From Pseudomonadota bacterium (GTDB taxonomy: Bacteria > Pseudomonadota > Alphaproteobacteria > Rhizobiales > Beijerinckiaceae), in NCBI GenBank assembly GCA_021781815.1, contig JAJXWB010000016.1, forward strand, positions 1-64,000: a stretch of 64,000 nucleotides of DNA. Direction: 5' to 3'. Below are positions 1 to 10,150 of the stretch, piece by piece. The position numbers and the translations under genes are program-made. The notes under the pieces are model-generated. The model was not told the origin of the DNA. It saw only the letters and a list, made by a program, of their open reading frames with translations, and did no database searches. Positions within the stretch are counted from its first letter, which is position 1; every line of letters begins with the position of its first letter.

Positions 1-63
1 GCTAGCATGATTTTGCGGACGGAAATACGAATCGAACGACACGCGCGCGACCGGGCTTTCGCT

Positions 64-1371
64 TCAGTTCAGCAACGGGCTCCACGCCGGATCGCTCGCG
101 TACGACGGGGTCGGCACGACGAATTCCTGACGGCCGTAAACGTCGGTCATGTAGACCTTCGCGCCGGCGCCACCGCCGGGATCGCGGAAGAACATCAGGA
201 ACAGCCCGTTAGGCGCCCAGGTCGGCCCCTCGTTGTGGAAACCCTCGGTCAGGATCCGCTCGCCCGATCCGTCCGGTTTGAAAACGCCGATGCCGAAGCC
301 ATTCTTCGACTGGCGCGTGAACGCAATGTAATCCCCCTTCGGCGACCAGACCGGCGTGGAATAACGGCCCTCGCCGAACGAGATGCGCCGCGCGCCGCCG
401 CCGCTGGCGCTCATGACGTAAATCTGCTGTGTGCCGCCGCGATCGGATTCGAATACGATCTGCGCCCCGTCCGGCGAGTACGACGGCGATGTGTCGATCG
501 CATTGGAATCGGTGAGCCGCGTCGTCGCGCGCGAGCGCAGATCCATCGTATAGAGCGTCGAGGTCGAGCCATTGGACAGAGACATGATGATCTTCTGTCC
601 ATCGGGCGAAAAGCGCGGCGCAAACGTCATGCCCGGGAAATTGCCGACCGCCTCGCGCTGTCGCGTATCCAGGTTCAGCAGCATGACGCGCGGCTCGTCG
701 CCGCTGAACGACATGTAGGCCACGTCCTGCGACGAAGGCGAGAACCGCGGCGTGACAGCGAGATCGTCGCCGCGCGTGAGATAGTTCACGTCGGCGCCGT
801 CCTGGTCCATCACGGCGAGGCGCTTGCGCCGTTTCTCGGCCGGCCCGGTTTCGTCGACGAAGACGACGCGCGTGTCGAAGAAGCCCTTCTCGCCGGTGAT
901 GCGCGAGAATACCTGGTCCGACATGATGTGCGCCACACGGCGCGACACCTTCGGATCGGTCGCGTATTGCTGGCCCGCGGCCTGCTGGCCGCTCTGCACG
1001 TCCCACAGCCGGAATTCGGCGCGCTGGCGACCGTCCCCTGCCCGCTGAGCGCGCCCGGTGAGCACGTATTGCGCGTTGACGGCCTTCCAGGCCTCCATCT
1101 GCGGCGCCTGATCCGGATTGAGCGCCGGCTCGGGAAAACTAGCTGGATCGACCGGTTGCAGAAAAACCGAACGCTTGAAATTGTTCGAGATGACCGACGT
1201 GAACAGGCGCGCTGCATCCGGATCGCCGGCGAAGGGCGCCACAGCGATGCGCACCGGCCGGAATACGCCGCCGGGGCGCACGGTGATGACGTCGTTTTGC
1301 GCAAGCGCGGGCGTGATCGTTGCTGCGGCGGCGCCGACCAGAAGGGTGCGGCGGGTAAGTCGGACGGACAT
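64..1371 (-). CDS. tolB: TolB, periplasmic Tol-Pal beta-propeller protein
   Basis: 435 aa, the usual TolB length. It starts with a twin-arginine signal (RR at residues 7-8, LLVG core, cleavage near ALA at 22-24), so it probably goes out through Tat as in many alphaproteobacteria. The N-terminal domain (about 30-160) is followed by a WD40-like propeller with repeated [27 protein letters not shown] and TPVWSPKGD blades. In the Tol-Pal system TolB binds Pal and works in outer-membrane constriction at division. It is the last tol gene in the window, 38 bp after tolA. pal, normally next, would lie beyond the left edge; bases 1-63 are non-coding. Confidence 0.96.
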   Translation of the reverse strand: MSVRLTRRTLLVGAAAATITPALAQNDVITVRPGGVFRPVRIAVAPFAGDPDAARLFTSVISNNFKRSVFLQPVDPASFPEPALNPDQAPQMEAWKAVNAQYVLTGRAQRAGDGRQRAEFRLWDVQSGQQAAGQQYATDPKVSRRVAHIMSDQVFSRITGEKGFFDTRVVFVDETGPAEKRRKRLAVMDQDGADVNYLTRGDDLAVTPRFSPSSQDVAYMSFSGDEPRVMLLNLDTRQREAVGNFPGMTFAPRFSPDGQKIIMSLSNGSTSTLYTMDLRSRATTRLTDSNAIDTSPSYSPDGAQIVFESDRGGTQQIYVMSASGGGARRISFGEGRYSTPVWSPKGDYIAFTRQSKNGFGIGVFKPDGSGERILTEGFHNEGPTWAPNGLFLMFFRDPGGGAGAKVYMTDVYGRQEFVVPTPSYASDPAWSPLLN

Positions 1372-1409
1372 GTTTGCTATCCTGGGGTCGGGCGGGGTCG
1401 GGTCCGAAA

Positions 1410-2525
1410 TCAGCGCATTTCCTCTGGGTCAAAGGCGATGGTGCGCGACTTCCATTGTTCAAAGTAAGGAGCAAATTGCACGGGAATGCGAAGCGGATTG
1501 CACTCGCGCGCAGCGCCGATGGCGGCCGAGGCGAGGCTCTGGAATGCGGGGTCCGAGGTCGGATTGACGAGCACCGGATCGGCGGCGAGCGAGCCGTCCT
1601 GCCGGAACACCACCTTCACCTCAGGCACGTATTTGTGCACTGCTCCAGTGCCGAAATAGTGCCAGCACCGCATATACTGCTCCATCATCAGGCTGTTCAG
1701 CGCGTCCATCGCGTTCGGCGACATTTTGGACGCCGTTCCGGTGGCGGTTCCGAGCGAGGCCGTGCGGACGAGTTCGCGTCCGGTCGAGCCGGTCGCCTGC
1801 GGCTTGTCATGATCGAGCAGACGCGAGATCGCGTTCGAATCGAATTTGTTGCGCGGCTGGTCGGTCTCCTCGCCCGACTTCGGGCGCAAGGAGGGTTTGT
1901 CGTCGGTCTTGGCGCGAGCGAGCAATCTGGCGATATCGTCGGGATGCAGACGGGGCTTTTCCGAGGGCTTTGGCGGCGGCGGCGCGGGCTTGGTTTCCGT
2001 CTTGGTTTCGAGCTTTGGTCGGACAGGCGGCTTCGGCGCGATCGGCTCGGCGTCGGCTGGTTCGTCCTTCGGCTGGTCTTTCGCCTCGGCCTTGGCGGGC
2101 TGAGGGCGCTCGGGCGGCATCGGCGCGGGCTTGGTCTCGTCCGCAGGGCGCGGCGGCGGCAGCGCCGCCATCTTCTGCGGCTCCGGCTTCTTCGGCTCGT
2201 CATCTTCGCCGGGGTCGGGCAGTCGTTTCAATGGCGGCGGCGGGAGCGGCACATCTTTTCTGGCCTCGTTCAGCGGCGGCGTCGGCTTGTGCTCTGCAAC
2301 GTCCGCAACCTTGTCGGCCTTTTGCAGCGGCTTGACTTCCTTTGCGGTCTTTTCGCCCTTGGAAATCTGGCTGAAAGCCTGATCCGAGATCATTTCGACC
2401 GGAATGTTCTCCATCGCCGGATCGAACTGCGCCGGTCCCGAGAAGGCGACAAGCGTCGCGGCCAGCAGCGTTGCATGCGCTGCAGCGGAGACGATCAGGC
2501 CTGGCTCACTCCGGGAGATGCGCAA
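1410..2525 (-). CDS. tolA: TolA, inner-membrane Tol-Pal linker
   Basis: 371 aa with TolA architecture: one N-terminal membrane helix (about 10-30), a long Pro/Lys/Glu-rich periplasmic arm (about 60-215) and a C-terminal globular domain (about 255-371) that links to the outer membrane. The start is a TTG, six bases after the tolR stop, with GAGG four bases upstream; no ATG occurs near it. The low-complexity arm is poorly conserved, so the call rests on architecture and on the place between tolR and tolB. Confidence 0.9.
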   Translation of the reverse strand: MRISRSEPGLIVSAAAHATLLAATLVAFSGPAQFDPAMENIPVEMISDQAFSQISKGEKTAKEVKPLQKADKVADVAEHKPTPPLNEARKDVPLPPPPLKRLPDPGEDDEPKKPEPQKMAALPPPRPADETKPAPMPPERPQPAKAEAKDQPKDEPADAEPIAPKPPVRPKLETKTETKPAPPPPKPSEKPRLHPDDIARLLARAKTDDKPSLRPKSGEETDQPRNKFDSNAISRLLDHDKPQATGSTGRELVRTASLGTATGTASKMSPNAMDALNSLMMEQYMRCWHYFGTGAVHKYVPEVKVVFRQDGSLAADPVLVNPTSDPAFQSLASAAIGAARECNPLRIPVQFAPYFEQWKSRTIAFDPEEMR

Positions 2526-2531
2526 GGCGCC

Positions 2532-2978
2532 TCACTTCCGCTCCGGTTCGGTGACGAGCGCGACCTTCTTGAAGCCAGCTCCGGTCACCAGCGACATGAC
2601 CTCGGCGACGCGCCCATAATTCACCGCTTTCGACCCGCGCACGTAAACGCGCTCGTCGGCGCCGGCCTTGGCCGCCTCCTTCAGTTTGTCGACCAGATTT
2701 TCCAGCGCGACCGGCTGGTCCATCAGGTAGATTTGCCCCTTCTCGTCAATCGAGATCGACACAGGCTTCTGCTCGATGTTGAGAGGCGCGGATTTGGTCT
2801 GCGGCAGGTCGACGGCGACGCCGGTCGCCAGCAGCGGCGCAGCCACCATGAAGATGATGAGAAGCACGAGCATGACGTCGATGAATGGCGTCATGTTGAT
2901 ATCAGCCATGGCGCCGTAGCGCGGAACGCCCCGGCGTCTGCGTCCGCCCTTGCGGCCTGCGGCCATCGACATGCCCAT
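2532..2978 (-). CDS. tolR: TolR, ExbD/TolR-family stator protein
   Basis: 148 aa. A basic Gly/Arg-rich N-terminus leads into one membrane helix containing the family motif DINMTPFIDVMLVLLIIF, with the proton-path aspartate at D34. The periplasmic domain follows and ends in a KKVALVTEP segment. TolR pairs with TolQ to use the proton gradient for energising TolA. It lies 12 bp after tolQ and 6 bp before tolA, so the genes are certainly co-transcribed. Confidence 0.95.
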   Translation of the reverse strand: MGMSMAAGRKGGRRRRGVPRYGAMADINMTPFIDVMLVLLIIFMVAAPLLATGVAVDLPQTKSAPLNIEQKPVSISIDEKGQIYLMDQPVALENLVDKLKEAAKAGADERVYVRGSKAVNYGRVAEVMSLVTGAGFKKVALVTEPERK

Positions 2979-2990
2979 CGTGACTGCTCC

Positions 2991-3704
2991 CTACGCCGCG
3001 CGGTCGCTGGCGTGCTGGTCGATCTGGCGCGACAGGATGGCGGAGAATTCATCCGCGTAGCTTTCGAGGCGCGCCTGCGCCTTGGCGACGTCGCCCTGCA
3101 TCTTGTTGTAGGCGATGAGCGCCGGAATAGCCGCGAACAGGCCGATAGCGGTGGCGAACAGCGCCTCCGCTATGCCCGGCGCGACGACGGCGAGCGACGT
3201 GTTCTTGGAGGCCGCGATTGAGCGGAACGACGTCATGATGCCCCACACCGTGCCGAACAGACCCACGAACGGTCCGGCCGAGGCGACGGTCGCCAGCACC
3301 AGCAGATTGGATTCGAGCTTCTCGACCTCGCGCGCGATCGAGACGTCCAGCACCTTCTCGATGCGCGCCTGCAGGCCGACAAACGAGGCGTGCGCAGTCT
3401 GAAATGAACGCTTCCACTCGCGCATGGCCGCGACGAACAGCGAGGCCATGCCGGTCGTCGGCCGCTCGCTCAGGGCGGTATAGAGCTCCTCCAGCGAGCG
3501 GCCCGACCAGAAAGTCTCCTCGAACTGTTCCATCGCCTTGCGCGTGCGGCGGAACAGCAGCGTCTTGTCGACGATGATCGTCCAGCACCAGACCGAGGCC
3601 CCGAGCAGACCTATCATTACGGCCTGCACGACGATGGAGGCGTGCAGGAACATGCTCCAGATCGAAACTTCGGCGATCGGCGCGGCCAGATCGGCAGGGT
3701 TCAT
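2991..3704 (-). CDS. tolQ: TolQ, MotA/TolQ/ExbB proton channel
   Basis: 237 aa with an N-terminal membrane helix (about 18-45), a cytoplasmic domain, and two more helices (about 135-160 and 170-200). The family signature GLFGTVWGIMTSF is present, as is the PGIAEALFATAIGLFAAIPA segment. It is the first tol gene; the ybgC thioesterase gene that often precedes it is absent here. About 258 bp upstream without a gene hold the tol promoter and the leader of the divergent outer-membrane gene; a run of GGTTAACGCC-type sequence near 3830-3880 is AT-richer than its surroundings. Confidence 0.95.
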   Translation of the reverse strand: MNPADLAAPIAEVSIWSMFLHASIVVQAVMIGLLGASVWCWTIIVDKTLLFRRTRKAMEQFEETFWSGRSLEELYTALSERPTTGMASLFVAAMREWKRSFQTAHASFVGLQARIEKVLDVSIAREVEKLESNLLVLATVASAGPFVGLFGTVWGIMTSFRSIAASKNTSLAVVAPGIAEALFATAIGLFAAIPALIAYNKMQGDVAKAQARLESYADEFSAILSRQIDQHASDRAA

Positions 3705-3962
3705 CGTCTATCCTTCGACGGTTCAGGCGGGCGGGGCTTCAGCGATGCTCTGCCCGGGGAATCGGTCAATTGTTTGGCTCACGCGCAATCGGCCGCACGT
3801 GACTTTCCCGCCCCAAGTTAAGCATCGGTCAGGGTTAACGCCGGGTTACGGCCTCACGGATTTAAGGGCGCGTTAACCATGAAAGCCTAGTTTTCGCAAC
3901 GGGCGCCTGCGGAACGGGGCTCGCGCGAGGGTGAATTGGCGCTGCGACCGACAGGCAGGTGG

Positions 3963-5636
3963 ATGGAATTCGCGCCAGCGGCAGCGACCGGCGCAATCGC
4001 GTTCGCACTTGTATTCCCGGTCTTTTCACCCGCATTTGGCCAGACGGCGACCGGCCTGGACGGGTTGCGCCGCGGCCCGTCCGGTCTGGCTGGCGCTGGC
4101 GAGGGAGGTCTCGGCGACGGCGGCCTGACCGCGTCCGGCGCCGGTCTCGTCTCGCCGCCCCCGCCGCCCGCCAGCTACGCCGCGGGCGCGGGCGAAGCGG
4201 CGCCTGACGCATCGATCAATTACGGCAAGCCGCGCAAGCCCGGAAAGCGGCCGCTGCCAAATCCGCCGGCCAAAAAGGCGCGGCATCCATTGCCCCCGCT
4301 GGAGCCTTACAAGACCTCCTATGAATTGCGGCGGCGCGCGAAACTGCGCGATTCCGTGGCGACCGACCCCTCGCAACCGCCGCCACAGCCGCCGACCGGG
4401 ATCGCCGTGGTTCCGACGATCCCCGCCCGGACGGCGAAGCCCGAGGATCCGAAACCGTTCGATCCGGTCGGAATCAGAGTCGGCTCGCTGCGATTCACCC
4501 CATACGTCGAAGGCTATGGCGGCGACGACAGCAACCCGTATCGCGAATACGCGCCTCAGAAATCCTCGCCCGTATTGCGCGGCGAGATTGGGACCGCGGT
4601 CCAGTCCGACTGGTCGCAGCACCTGGTCTCCGGCGAGATGCATCTGGGCTACTCGGATTTCCCGCGCGTAACCGGCGCAAACCGGCCCGACGGGCTCGGC
4701 AAGATCGACAGCCGCGTCGACGTGACGCGCGACACCTCGATCGACACCGGCGCGTCGTTTTCGATCACGACGCTGCTGCCGATGTCGCCGGAACTTCAGG
4801 TCGGCACGAACAACGCAATATCGACCAATGCGCCGGTCACCTGGTCGGCCGGCGGCTATGCCGGCATGACGCACCGGTTCGACAGGCTCGAAGTGTCGCT
4901 GCGCGGCACACTGGAGCGCACGCAGACCGGCGACGCCACCTTCTCCGATGGTTCGGTCCTGCAATTATCGCTCGACAATTACACGACGATCGGCCTGAGA
5001 CCTCGCATTTCCTACGAGATCACGCCCGGCTTCAAACCCTTCGTCGAGGCGACCGTCGACCGGCGCGACTACGACAGCGCATTTGACGCCTATGGTTTCC
5101 AGCGCAATTCAAACGGCTTTGCCGCGCGGGCCGGCACGAGCTTTGAATTCACGCGCACGCTGACCGGCGAAGCCTCGGGCGGCTATATTCAGCGCGACTA
5201 CCAGGATCCCCGCCTCGTGAAGCTGCACGGGCCGACTGTCGACGCCTCGCTGATCTGGACCGCCTCACCGCTGACCAAGGTGACGTTGCGCGGTTCGACA
5301 ACGGCCAGCGAGACCGTGATCGCCAATGCGTCCGGCACAATTACGCATCGCATCACCGGCGAAATCTCGCACGCGCTCCTGCGCAACGTGACGCTGACAG
5401 GGACCGCCTCCTACCAGATGACGTCCTATCAGGGGACCAACCTCGCTTCGGACACGTCCTATACCGCGACCGGCCTGAACGAGCGCCTGCTGACCGCGAC
5501 GGTGAAGGCGGAATACGCTCTGACCCGCACCGTCTCGATCAAGGCGAGCTATTCCTTCGAGCGGCTGAAGACGACCTTGCCGGGCGCGGATTATACTGCG
5601 AACGTGTTTCTGCTGGGGTTGAGATTGCAGCGCTGA
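3963..5636 (+). CDS. Beta-barrel outer-membrane protein (BBP2-like porin family)
   Basis: 557 aa from the ATG at 3963, which gives a clean Sec signal peptide ending near AFGQ; an upstream in-frame TTG at 3936 adds nine residues that spoil it. After the signal comes a Gly/Pro-rich, Lys-rich region (about 20-140). From about 170 onward alternating hydrophobic strands such as LRFTPYVEGYGGDDSNPY, VEATVDRRDYDS and VKAEYALTRTVSIKASYSF end in GLRLQR, as expected for a transmembrane barrel. It resembles the putative beta-barrel porin 2 family often annotated near polysaccharide genes. Substrate unknown; galU and galE next door only suggest a surface role. Confidence 0.7.
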   Translation: MEFAPAAATGAIAFALVFPVFSPAFGQTATGLDGLRRGPSGLAGAGEGGLGDGGLTASGAGLVSPPPPPASYAAGAGEAAPDASINYGKPRKPGKRPLPNPPAKKARHPLPPLEPYKTSYELRRRAKLRDSVATDPSQPPPQPPTGIAVVPTIPARTAKPEDPKPFDPVGIRVGSLRFTPYVEGYGGDDSNPYREYAPQKSSPVLRGEIGTAVQSDWSQHLVSGEMHLGYSDFPRVTGANRPDGLGKIDSRVDVTRDTSIDTGASFSITTLLPMSPELQVGTNNAISTNAPVTWSAGGYAGMTHRFDRLEVSLRGTLERTQTGDATFSDGSVLQLSLDNYTTIGLRPRISYEITPGFKPFVEATVDRRDYDSAFDAYGFQRNSNGFAARAGTSFEFTRTLTGEASGGYIQRDYQDPRLVKLHGPTVDASLIWTASPLTKVTLRGSTTASETVIANASGTITHRITGEISHALLRNVTLTGTASYQMTSYQGTNLASDTSYTATGLNERLLTATVKAEYALTRTVSIKASYSFERLKTTLPGADYTANVFLLGLRLQR

Positions 5637-5741
5637 GGCTGGAAATTCAGGAACAGGATATTCCCTGCCGCAATACCGTTCGCTGCGCCGCAGTATGTCT
5701 CGGCGCCCCAATTTGGGCGATTCAGGTCAAGGCAACGCGAG

Positions 5742-5776
5742 TCCGAGGCCGCGGGCCTGGAGGCCCGCGGTTCGGA
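5742..5776. terminator. Convergent-gene palindrome, probable bidirectional terminator
   Basis: A nearly perfect inverted repeat: CCGCGGGCCT at 5749-5758 pairs with AGGCCCGCGG at 5761-5770, extended by TCCGA (5742-5746) and TCGGA (5772-5776). It lies between the outer-membrane gene (plus) and galU (minus) and touches the galU stop. There is no clear U tract, so it could also be only a 3'-end-stabilising hairpin. Confidence 0.55.
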
Positions 5777-6661
5777 TCACCCCAGCAGCGTCTTCATCTC
5801 GGCGCGAAAGGTCTCCGCCAGATCCGGATTGGCGAGCGCGTAAGCCGCGTTGGCCATCAGGAAGCCGAGCTTGGAGCCGGTATCGTAGGTTTTCCCGTCG
5901 AAGCGCACGCCGTGGAAGGCCTGGGCCTTGGCCAGTTCCTTCATTCCGTCGGTCAACTGGATTTCGCCGCCGGCGCCCTTCTCGACCTTCTCCAGGATTC
6001 CGAAGATTTCCGGGCCGAGGATATAGCGGCCGGAGATGATCGAGGTGGACGGCGCCGTGCCCTTCGCCGGCTTCTCGACCATGCCGGTGATCTCGAACGT
6101 GTGGCCCTCGTCCTTGCCGATCGAGACGACGCCGTACTGATGCGTCTCCTCCGGCGCTACCTGCTCCACCGCAATGACGTTGCCGCCATATTGATTGTAG
6201 GCCTCGACGCATTGGGCGAGGCACCGCGACCTGAGCTTGCCCGACGCCATCGTCACCATGTCAGGCAGCAGCACGGCGAACGGTTCGTCGCCAATGATGT
6301 CGCGAGCGCACCACACCGCGTGGCCAAGGCCGAGCGGCGCCTGCTGACGGGTGAAACTGGTGGCGCCGGCGGCCGGCAGATCGGCCATCAGCGCATCGTA
6401 TTCCTTCTTCTTGCCGCGCTTGAGCAGCGTATCCTCGAGTTCGTAGGACATGTCGAAATGGTCTTCGATCACCGCCTTGCCGCGCCCGGTGACGAAGACG
6501 AAATGCTCGATGCCGGCCTCCCTCGCCTCGTCCACGACGTGCTGGAGCACCGGCCGGTCGACGACCGTCAGCATTTCCTTCGGAATGGATTTGGTCGCGG
6601 GCAGGAAACGGGTGCCCAGACCGGCGACGGGAAAGACTGCCTTGCGGATGCGTTTTGTCAT
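5777..6661 (-). CDS. galU: UTP-glucose-1-phosphate uridylyltransferase
   Basis: 294 aa, normal for bacterial GalU. It makes UDP-glucose from UTP and glucose-1-phosphate for glycan and exopolysaccharide synthesis. The nucleotidyl-transfer motif [18 protein letters not shown] is at 14-31, followed by [13 protein letters not shown] and the VEKP block characteristic of the family. ATG at 6661. It is divergent from galE, which uses the product, and both lie next to an outer-membrane barrel gene, so the three may serve envelope polysaccharide. Confidence 0.95.
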   Translation of the reverse strand: MTKRIRKAVFPVAGLGTRFLPATKSIPKEMLTVVDRPVLQHVVDEAREAGIEHFVFVTGRGKAVIEDHFDMSYELEDTLLKRGKKKEYDALMADLPAAGATSFTRQQAPLGLGHAVWCARDIIGDEPFAVLLPDMVTMASGKLRSRCLAQCVEAYNQYGGNVIAVEQVAPEETHQYGVVSIGKDEGHTFEITGMVEKPAKGTAPSTSIISGRYILGPEIFGILEKVEKGAGGEIQLTDGMKELAKAQAFHGVRFDGKTYDTGSKLGFLMANAAYALANPDLAETFRAEMKTLLG

Positions 6662-6686
6662 GGTTGGTCCACTCGGGATGCGATGA

Positions 6687-6719
6687 GGGCCGCATTCACG
6701 ATCAGAATGCGGCCCTTTT
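6687..6719 (+). terminator. Strong stem-loop with T tract between galU and galE
   Basis: GGGCCGCATTC (6687-6697) pairs perfectly with GAATGCGGCCC (6705-6715) over 11 bp with a 7-nt loop, followed by TTTT (6716-6719). It has the form of a plus-strand intrinsic terminator, yet no plus-strand gene ends here: galU is on the other strand and galE begins downstream. It could be an attenuator in the galE leader or end an unseen short transcript. Confidence 0.6.
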
Positions 6720-6863
6720 CCAAGTGTAGGCAGAAACGCTTAAGGAAGCCCCAACGACGAAAATCCGCGCCCCTCGTCAACGAACGACGATCACCGGCGC
6801 TTCATGGATTGGCAATGCGCCGGCGCTAAATTATCGCCAGCAACAATCGCGCGGACGGAATTG

Positions 6864-7853
6864 ATGACCATTCTTGTGACTGGCGGCGCCGGCTACATTG
6901 GCAGCCATATGGCGTGGGAACTGCTCGACGCGGGCGAGCAGGTGGTTGTGCTCGACAATCTGTCGACGGGCTTTCGCTGGGCCGTCCCTGACAAGGCGAC
7001 ACTGGTCGTCGGCGATTTCGGCGACGAGGATCTCGTGACCGAAATGCTGACGCGCCACGACATCGAGGCCATCATCCATTTCGCCGCCAAAATCGTCGTG
7101 CCGGAATCGGTAGCCGACCCGCTCGGCTATTATCTCAACAATACCGCGAAGGCGCGCACGCTGCTCGAATGCGCGGTCGACGCAGGCGTGAAGCATTTCA
7201 TCTTTTCGTCGACGGCCGCCGTCTACGGCGATCCCGAGCACAATCCAGTGACCGAGGACGACCGCCTGAAGCCGATTTCGCCCTATGGCCGTTCAAAGCT
7301 GATGGTCGAGTGGATGCTGGAGGACGTCGCCAGGGCCTTGCCGCTAAGCTACGTCGTCCTGCGATATTTCAATGTCGCCGGCGCCGATCCGCAGGGACGC
7401 ACAGGCCAGTCGACCCCGAACGCCACGCACCTCATCAAGGTGGCCGTCCAGTCGGCCCTCGGCATGCGCCCCGGCATGGAAGTATTCGGTACGGACTACC
7501 CGACGCCGGACGGTTCGTGCCTGCGCGACTATATCCACGTCACCGATCTTGCGCGCGCTCATCTCGACGCGCTGCGGCATCTGCGCGCAGGCGGCGCCAG
7601 TGTCACCTGCAATTGCGGCTATGAGAAAGGCTTCTCGGTCCTCGAAGTAATCGACGTCGTGAAAAAGATTTCGGGCGTCGATTTTCCGGTCGCCCTGTCA
7701 CACCGCCGCCCCGGCGACCCTGCCGCCATCGTTGCATCCAACGCGCGGATCAGGGAGACGCTCGGCTGGGTTCCGCTGCACGACAATCTCGACGAGATCA
7801 TCGAACAGGCGTTGAACTGGGAGCGCCGGCTGCACAATATGAAGATCGGTTAG
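6864..7853 (+). CDS. galE: UDP-glucose 4-epimerase
   Basis: 329 aa from the ATG at 6864; a longer in-frame start at 6804 adds an unlikely 20-residue extension. It interconverts UDP-glucose and UDP-galactose. The extended SDR fold shows the NAD-binding GGAGYIG at 7-13, the catalytic FSSTAAVYG serine-threonine region (about 114-122) and YGRSK with Y141 and K145. The C-terminal HRRPGDPA block is typical of GalE. It is divergent from galU and convergent with cutA. Confidence 0.93.
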   Translation: MTILVTGGAGYIGSHMAWELLDAGEQVVVLDNLSTGFRWAVPDKATLVVGDFGDEDLVTEMLTRHDIEAIIHFAAKIVVPESVADPLGYYLNNTAKARTLLECAVDAGVKHFIFSSTAAVYGDPEHNPVTEDDRLKPISPYGRSKLMVEWMLEDVARALPLSYVVLRYFNVAGADPQGRTGQSTPNATHLIKVAVQSALGMRPGMEVFGTDYPTPDGSCLRDYIHVTDLARAHLDALRHLRAGGASVTCNCGYEKGFSVLEVIDVVKKISGVDFPVALSHRRPGDPAAIVASNARIRETLGWVPLHDNLDEIIEQALNWERRLHNMKIG

Positions 7854-7911
7854 GTGGCGCTTCGACTGTCGATGGCCGGTTCGATTCATTCGTCGCAGGA
7901 AAGCGTTCGGT

Positions 7912-8229
7912 TCACTTCCCCGCCGCTGCAAGCCAGTCCAGATAGGGCTGATATCCCTCGGCGATATCGATTCGCACGATCTCGGGCGTATCATAGGGAT
8001 GAATAGCCCGGATCGCCGCTTCAAGCGCAGCGTAATCTAGCGTCCGCATCTTCATGTCCAGACGAAATTCGTTCGCCTCCTCCAGCCTGCCCTGCCAGCG
8101 ATAGACGCTGCGGATCGCGCATGTCTGCACGCAAGCGGCAAGTCCCTTCTCCACGACGCGATGCGCGATCTCGTTCGCCTTCGCCTCGCTGTCGACGGTC
8201 GTGATGACGATTGAGAAATCCGCGCTCAC
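7912..8229 (-). CDS. cutA: CutA-like divalent-cation tolerance protein
   Basis: 105 aa. The start is the GTG at 8229, whose GTGA overlaps the hemH stop, so translation is coupled. It shows the CutA core: TTVDSEAKANEIAHRVVEKGLAAC compressed near the N-terminus, VYRWQGRLEE in the middle and HPYDTPEIV near the end. CutA forms a small cytoplasmic trimer; its role in metal tolerance is only partly established. Its position as last gene of the run from thiD and hemH is clear. Confidence 0.93.
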   Translation of the reverse strand: MSADFSIVITTVDSEAKANEIAHRVVEKGLAACVQTCAIRSVYRWQGRLEEANEFRLDMKMRTLDYAALEAAIRAIHPYDTPEIVRIDIAEGYQPYLDWLAAAGK

Positions 8230-9284
8230 AGATCGACCCAGCCTTTCAACTCGCGCCGCACCACGGCCTCGATCACATCGATACCGCCGCCGCTGTCGTT
8301 GAGACAGTCGATCCGCCCGAACTTCTCGCCGCCGCTGTCGAGAAACAAATGACGATTCTCGACGCCGATCTCCTCGATGGTTTCCAGGCAGTCGGCGACG
8401 AAGCCCGGCGTCACGATCGCGATCTTCTTCACCCCGCCCTGCGCGAGCGTCTTCACGGATTCGTCGGTGTAGGGCCGCAACCATTCGGCCGGTCCGAAAC
8501 GCGACTGGAAGGTCATGCGCAATTTCTGCTCGTCCATGCCGAGTCTGTCGCGCAGCAGGCGCGTCGTCTTGGCGCAATGGCAGTAATAGGGATCGCCCTT
8601 CTCGTGATAGTCCTTCGGCACGCCGTGGAAAGAGGCGAGAATGACGTCCGGCGCGAAATCCAGTTTGCTCAATCCCTGTTCAATCGACCGTGCGAGCGCG
8701 TCAATGTAGGCAGGATCGTCATGCCATGGCGGCGCCACCCGCAACGCAGGCTGCCACCGCATCTTCGCCAAGGCCTCGAACGTCTTGTCGCCGACAGTGG
8801 CCGTCGTCGCCGCCGAATATTGCGGATAGAGAGGGACGACGAGAATGCGGTCGCAGCCCTGCTCCTGCAGAGCCAGCACGCGCGCCTCGATCGAGGGCAA
8901 TCCGTATCGCATCGCCCAGTCGACGACGACGCGTTCGCCGGACTTTTCAAGCGCCAGCTTGAGGCGCGCGGCGAGCTGCTCGGACTGCGAGCGCGTAATG
9001 GTCTTCAACGGCCCTTCGTCGCGCGCTCTGTTCCAGATCGAGGCGTAGTCCCGCCCCTTCCTGGCCGGCCGCGTCGACAAGATGATGAGGTTGAGCACCA
9101 GCCACCAGATCAGTCGCGACGTTTCGATCACGCGCCGATCCGACAAGAACTCCTTTAGGTAGCGACGCATCGACCAATAGTCGGTTCCCTCGGGCGTGCC
9201 CAGATTGACGAGCAGTACGCCCGTCGCGCGCGACGCCAGTCGCGGATGGCCGGCAGGACGGCATGTTGTCGCTGTCTCGTTCAT
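8226..9284 (-). CDS. hemH: Ferrochelatase (haem synthase)
   Basis: 352 aa starting at the ATG at 9284 (MNETATTC). It inserts ferrous iron into protoporphyrin IX. The N-terminal GVLLVNLGTPEGTDYW block, the GCDRILVVPLYPQYS block and the active-site SFHGVPKDYHEKGDPY with the metal-binding histidine are all present, as is the C-terminal PGFVADCLETIEEI with its catalytic glutamate region. It follows thiD by 53 bp and overlaps cutA by 4 bp. Confidence 0.96.
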   Translation of the reverse strand: MNETATTCRPAGHPRLASRATGVLLVNLGTPEGTDYWSMRRYLKEFLSDRRVIETSRLIWWLVLNLIILSTRPARKGRDYASIWNRARDEGPLKTITRSQSEQLAARLKLALEKSGERVVVDWAMRYGLPSIEARVLALQEQGCDRILVVPLYPQYSAATTATVGDKTFEALAKMRWQPALRVAPPWHDDPAYIDALARSIEQGLSKLDFAPDVILASFHGVPKDYHEKGDPYYCHCAKTTRLLRDRLGMDEQKLRMTFQSRFGPAEWLRPYTDESVKTLAQGGVKKIAIVTPGFVADCLETIEEIGVENRHLFLDSGGEKFGRIDCLNDSGGGIDVIEAVVRRELKGWVDL

Positions 9285-9337
9285 CGCGCGAACATAGTGG
9301 CGGAAGCGGCCGGGCGCCACCGTACCGCGCCGTCCGG

Positions 9338-10150
9338 TCAGTCGCGCCAGAGCGAGTGGAAATGATGGACGGGGCCATGGCCGGCCCCCACCGAGAGCCG
9401 GTCGGCGTCCTGCAACGCTGCGCCGAGATAAGCCTTGGCCGCGCCGACGGCGTCTGTCAGCGTGCGTCCGTGCGCAAGAAACGCTGCTATGGCCGCGGCC
9501 AGCGTGCAGCCGGTGCCGTGCGTGTTGCGCGTGGCGACGCGCGGGGCGCGGAATGTTTCGACGTATGCCGGCGTCACCAGCAGATCGAGCGCCTCCGAAG
9601 CTTCGAGATGGCCGCCCTTCACCAGAACGGCCTTCGCGCCTCGCGCCAGCAGGGCCTCGCCGGCGCGCCGCATGTCCAGCGCGTCGCGCGGCTCCGGCCG
9701 GCCCGTGAGGCGCGCGATTTCCGGCAGGTTCGGCGTGACGAGCCTCGCCATGGGCAGAAGTCGGTTGGCTATGGCTTCCGCAAGACCGTCCGCCCCAAGG
9801 CTGTCCCCGGAAGAGGCGACGAGCACCGGGTCGACCACGATGTCGCGTGCGCCCCAATGTGTCAGGCGCGCCGCGACCAGCTCGACGATCGCCGGCGATG
9901 CGAGCATGCCGATCTTGACCGCATCGACCGCTATGTCCTCGAAGATCGCGTCGATTTCGGCGCCCACGAATTCCGCCGGCGCGACATGCAGGCCGCGCAC
10001 GCCGCGCGTATTCTGCGCGGTCAGCGCCGTGACCGCCGCCATGCCGTAGCAGCCGAGCGCGGAAAAGGTCTTGAGGTCGGCTTGAATTCCAGCCCCGCCG
10101 CTGGGATCCGAGCCCGCGATCGATAGGACGTTCGGAGCTTTGACGCTCAT
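9338..10150 (-). CDS. thiD: Hydroxymethylpyrimidine/phosphomethylpyrimidine kinase
   Basis: 270 aa. ThiD phosphorylates HMP and HMP-P in thiamine synthesis. The N-terminal IAGSDPSGGAGIQADLKT substrate block is complete and the C-terminal ATRNTHGTGCTLAAAIAA carries the kinase anion hole and catalytic region. The ATG at 10150 overlaps the stop of the PaaK-like gene as ATGA, so it is translated from the same mRNA as a ligase unrelated to thiamine. I see no TPP riboswitch. Confidence 0.94.
   Translation of the reverse strand: MSVKAPNVLSIAGSDPSGGAGIQADLKTFSALGCYGMAAVTALTAQNTRGVRGLHVAPAEFVGAEIDAIFEDIAVDAVKIGMLASPAIVELVAARLTHWGARDIVVDPVLVASSGDSLGADGLAEAIANRLLPMARLVTPNLPEIARLTGRPEPRDALDMRRAGEALLARGAKAVLVKGGHLEASEALDLLVTPAYVETFRAPRVATRNTHGTGCTLAAAIAAFLAHGRTLTDAVGAAKAYLGAALQDADRLSVGAGHGPVHHFHSLWRD

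Noticed and set aside
9338-10150. TPP riboswitch for thiD
   Set aside because: The thiD start overlaps the preceding gene and no leader exists to hold a riboswitch; the conserved THI-box sequence was not seen.
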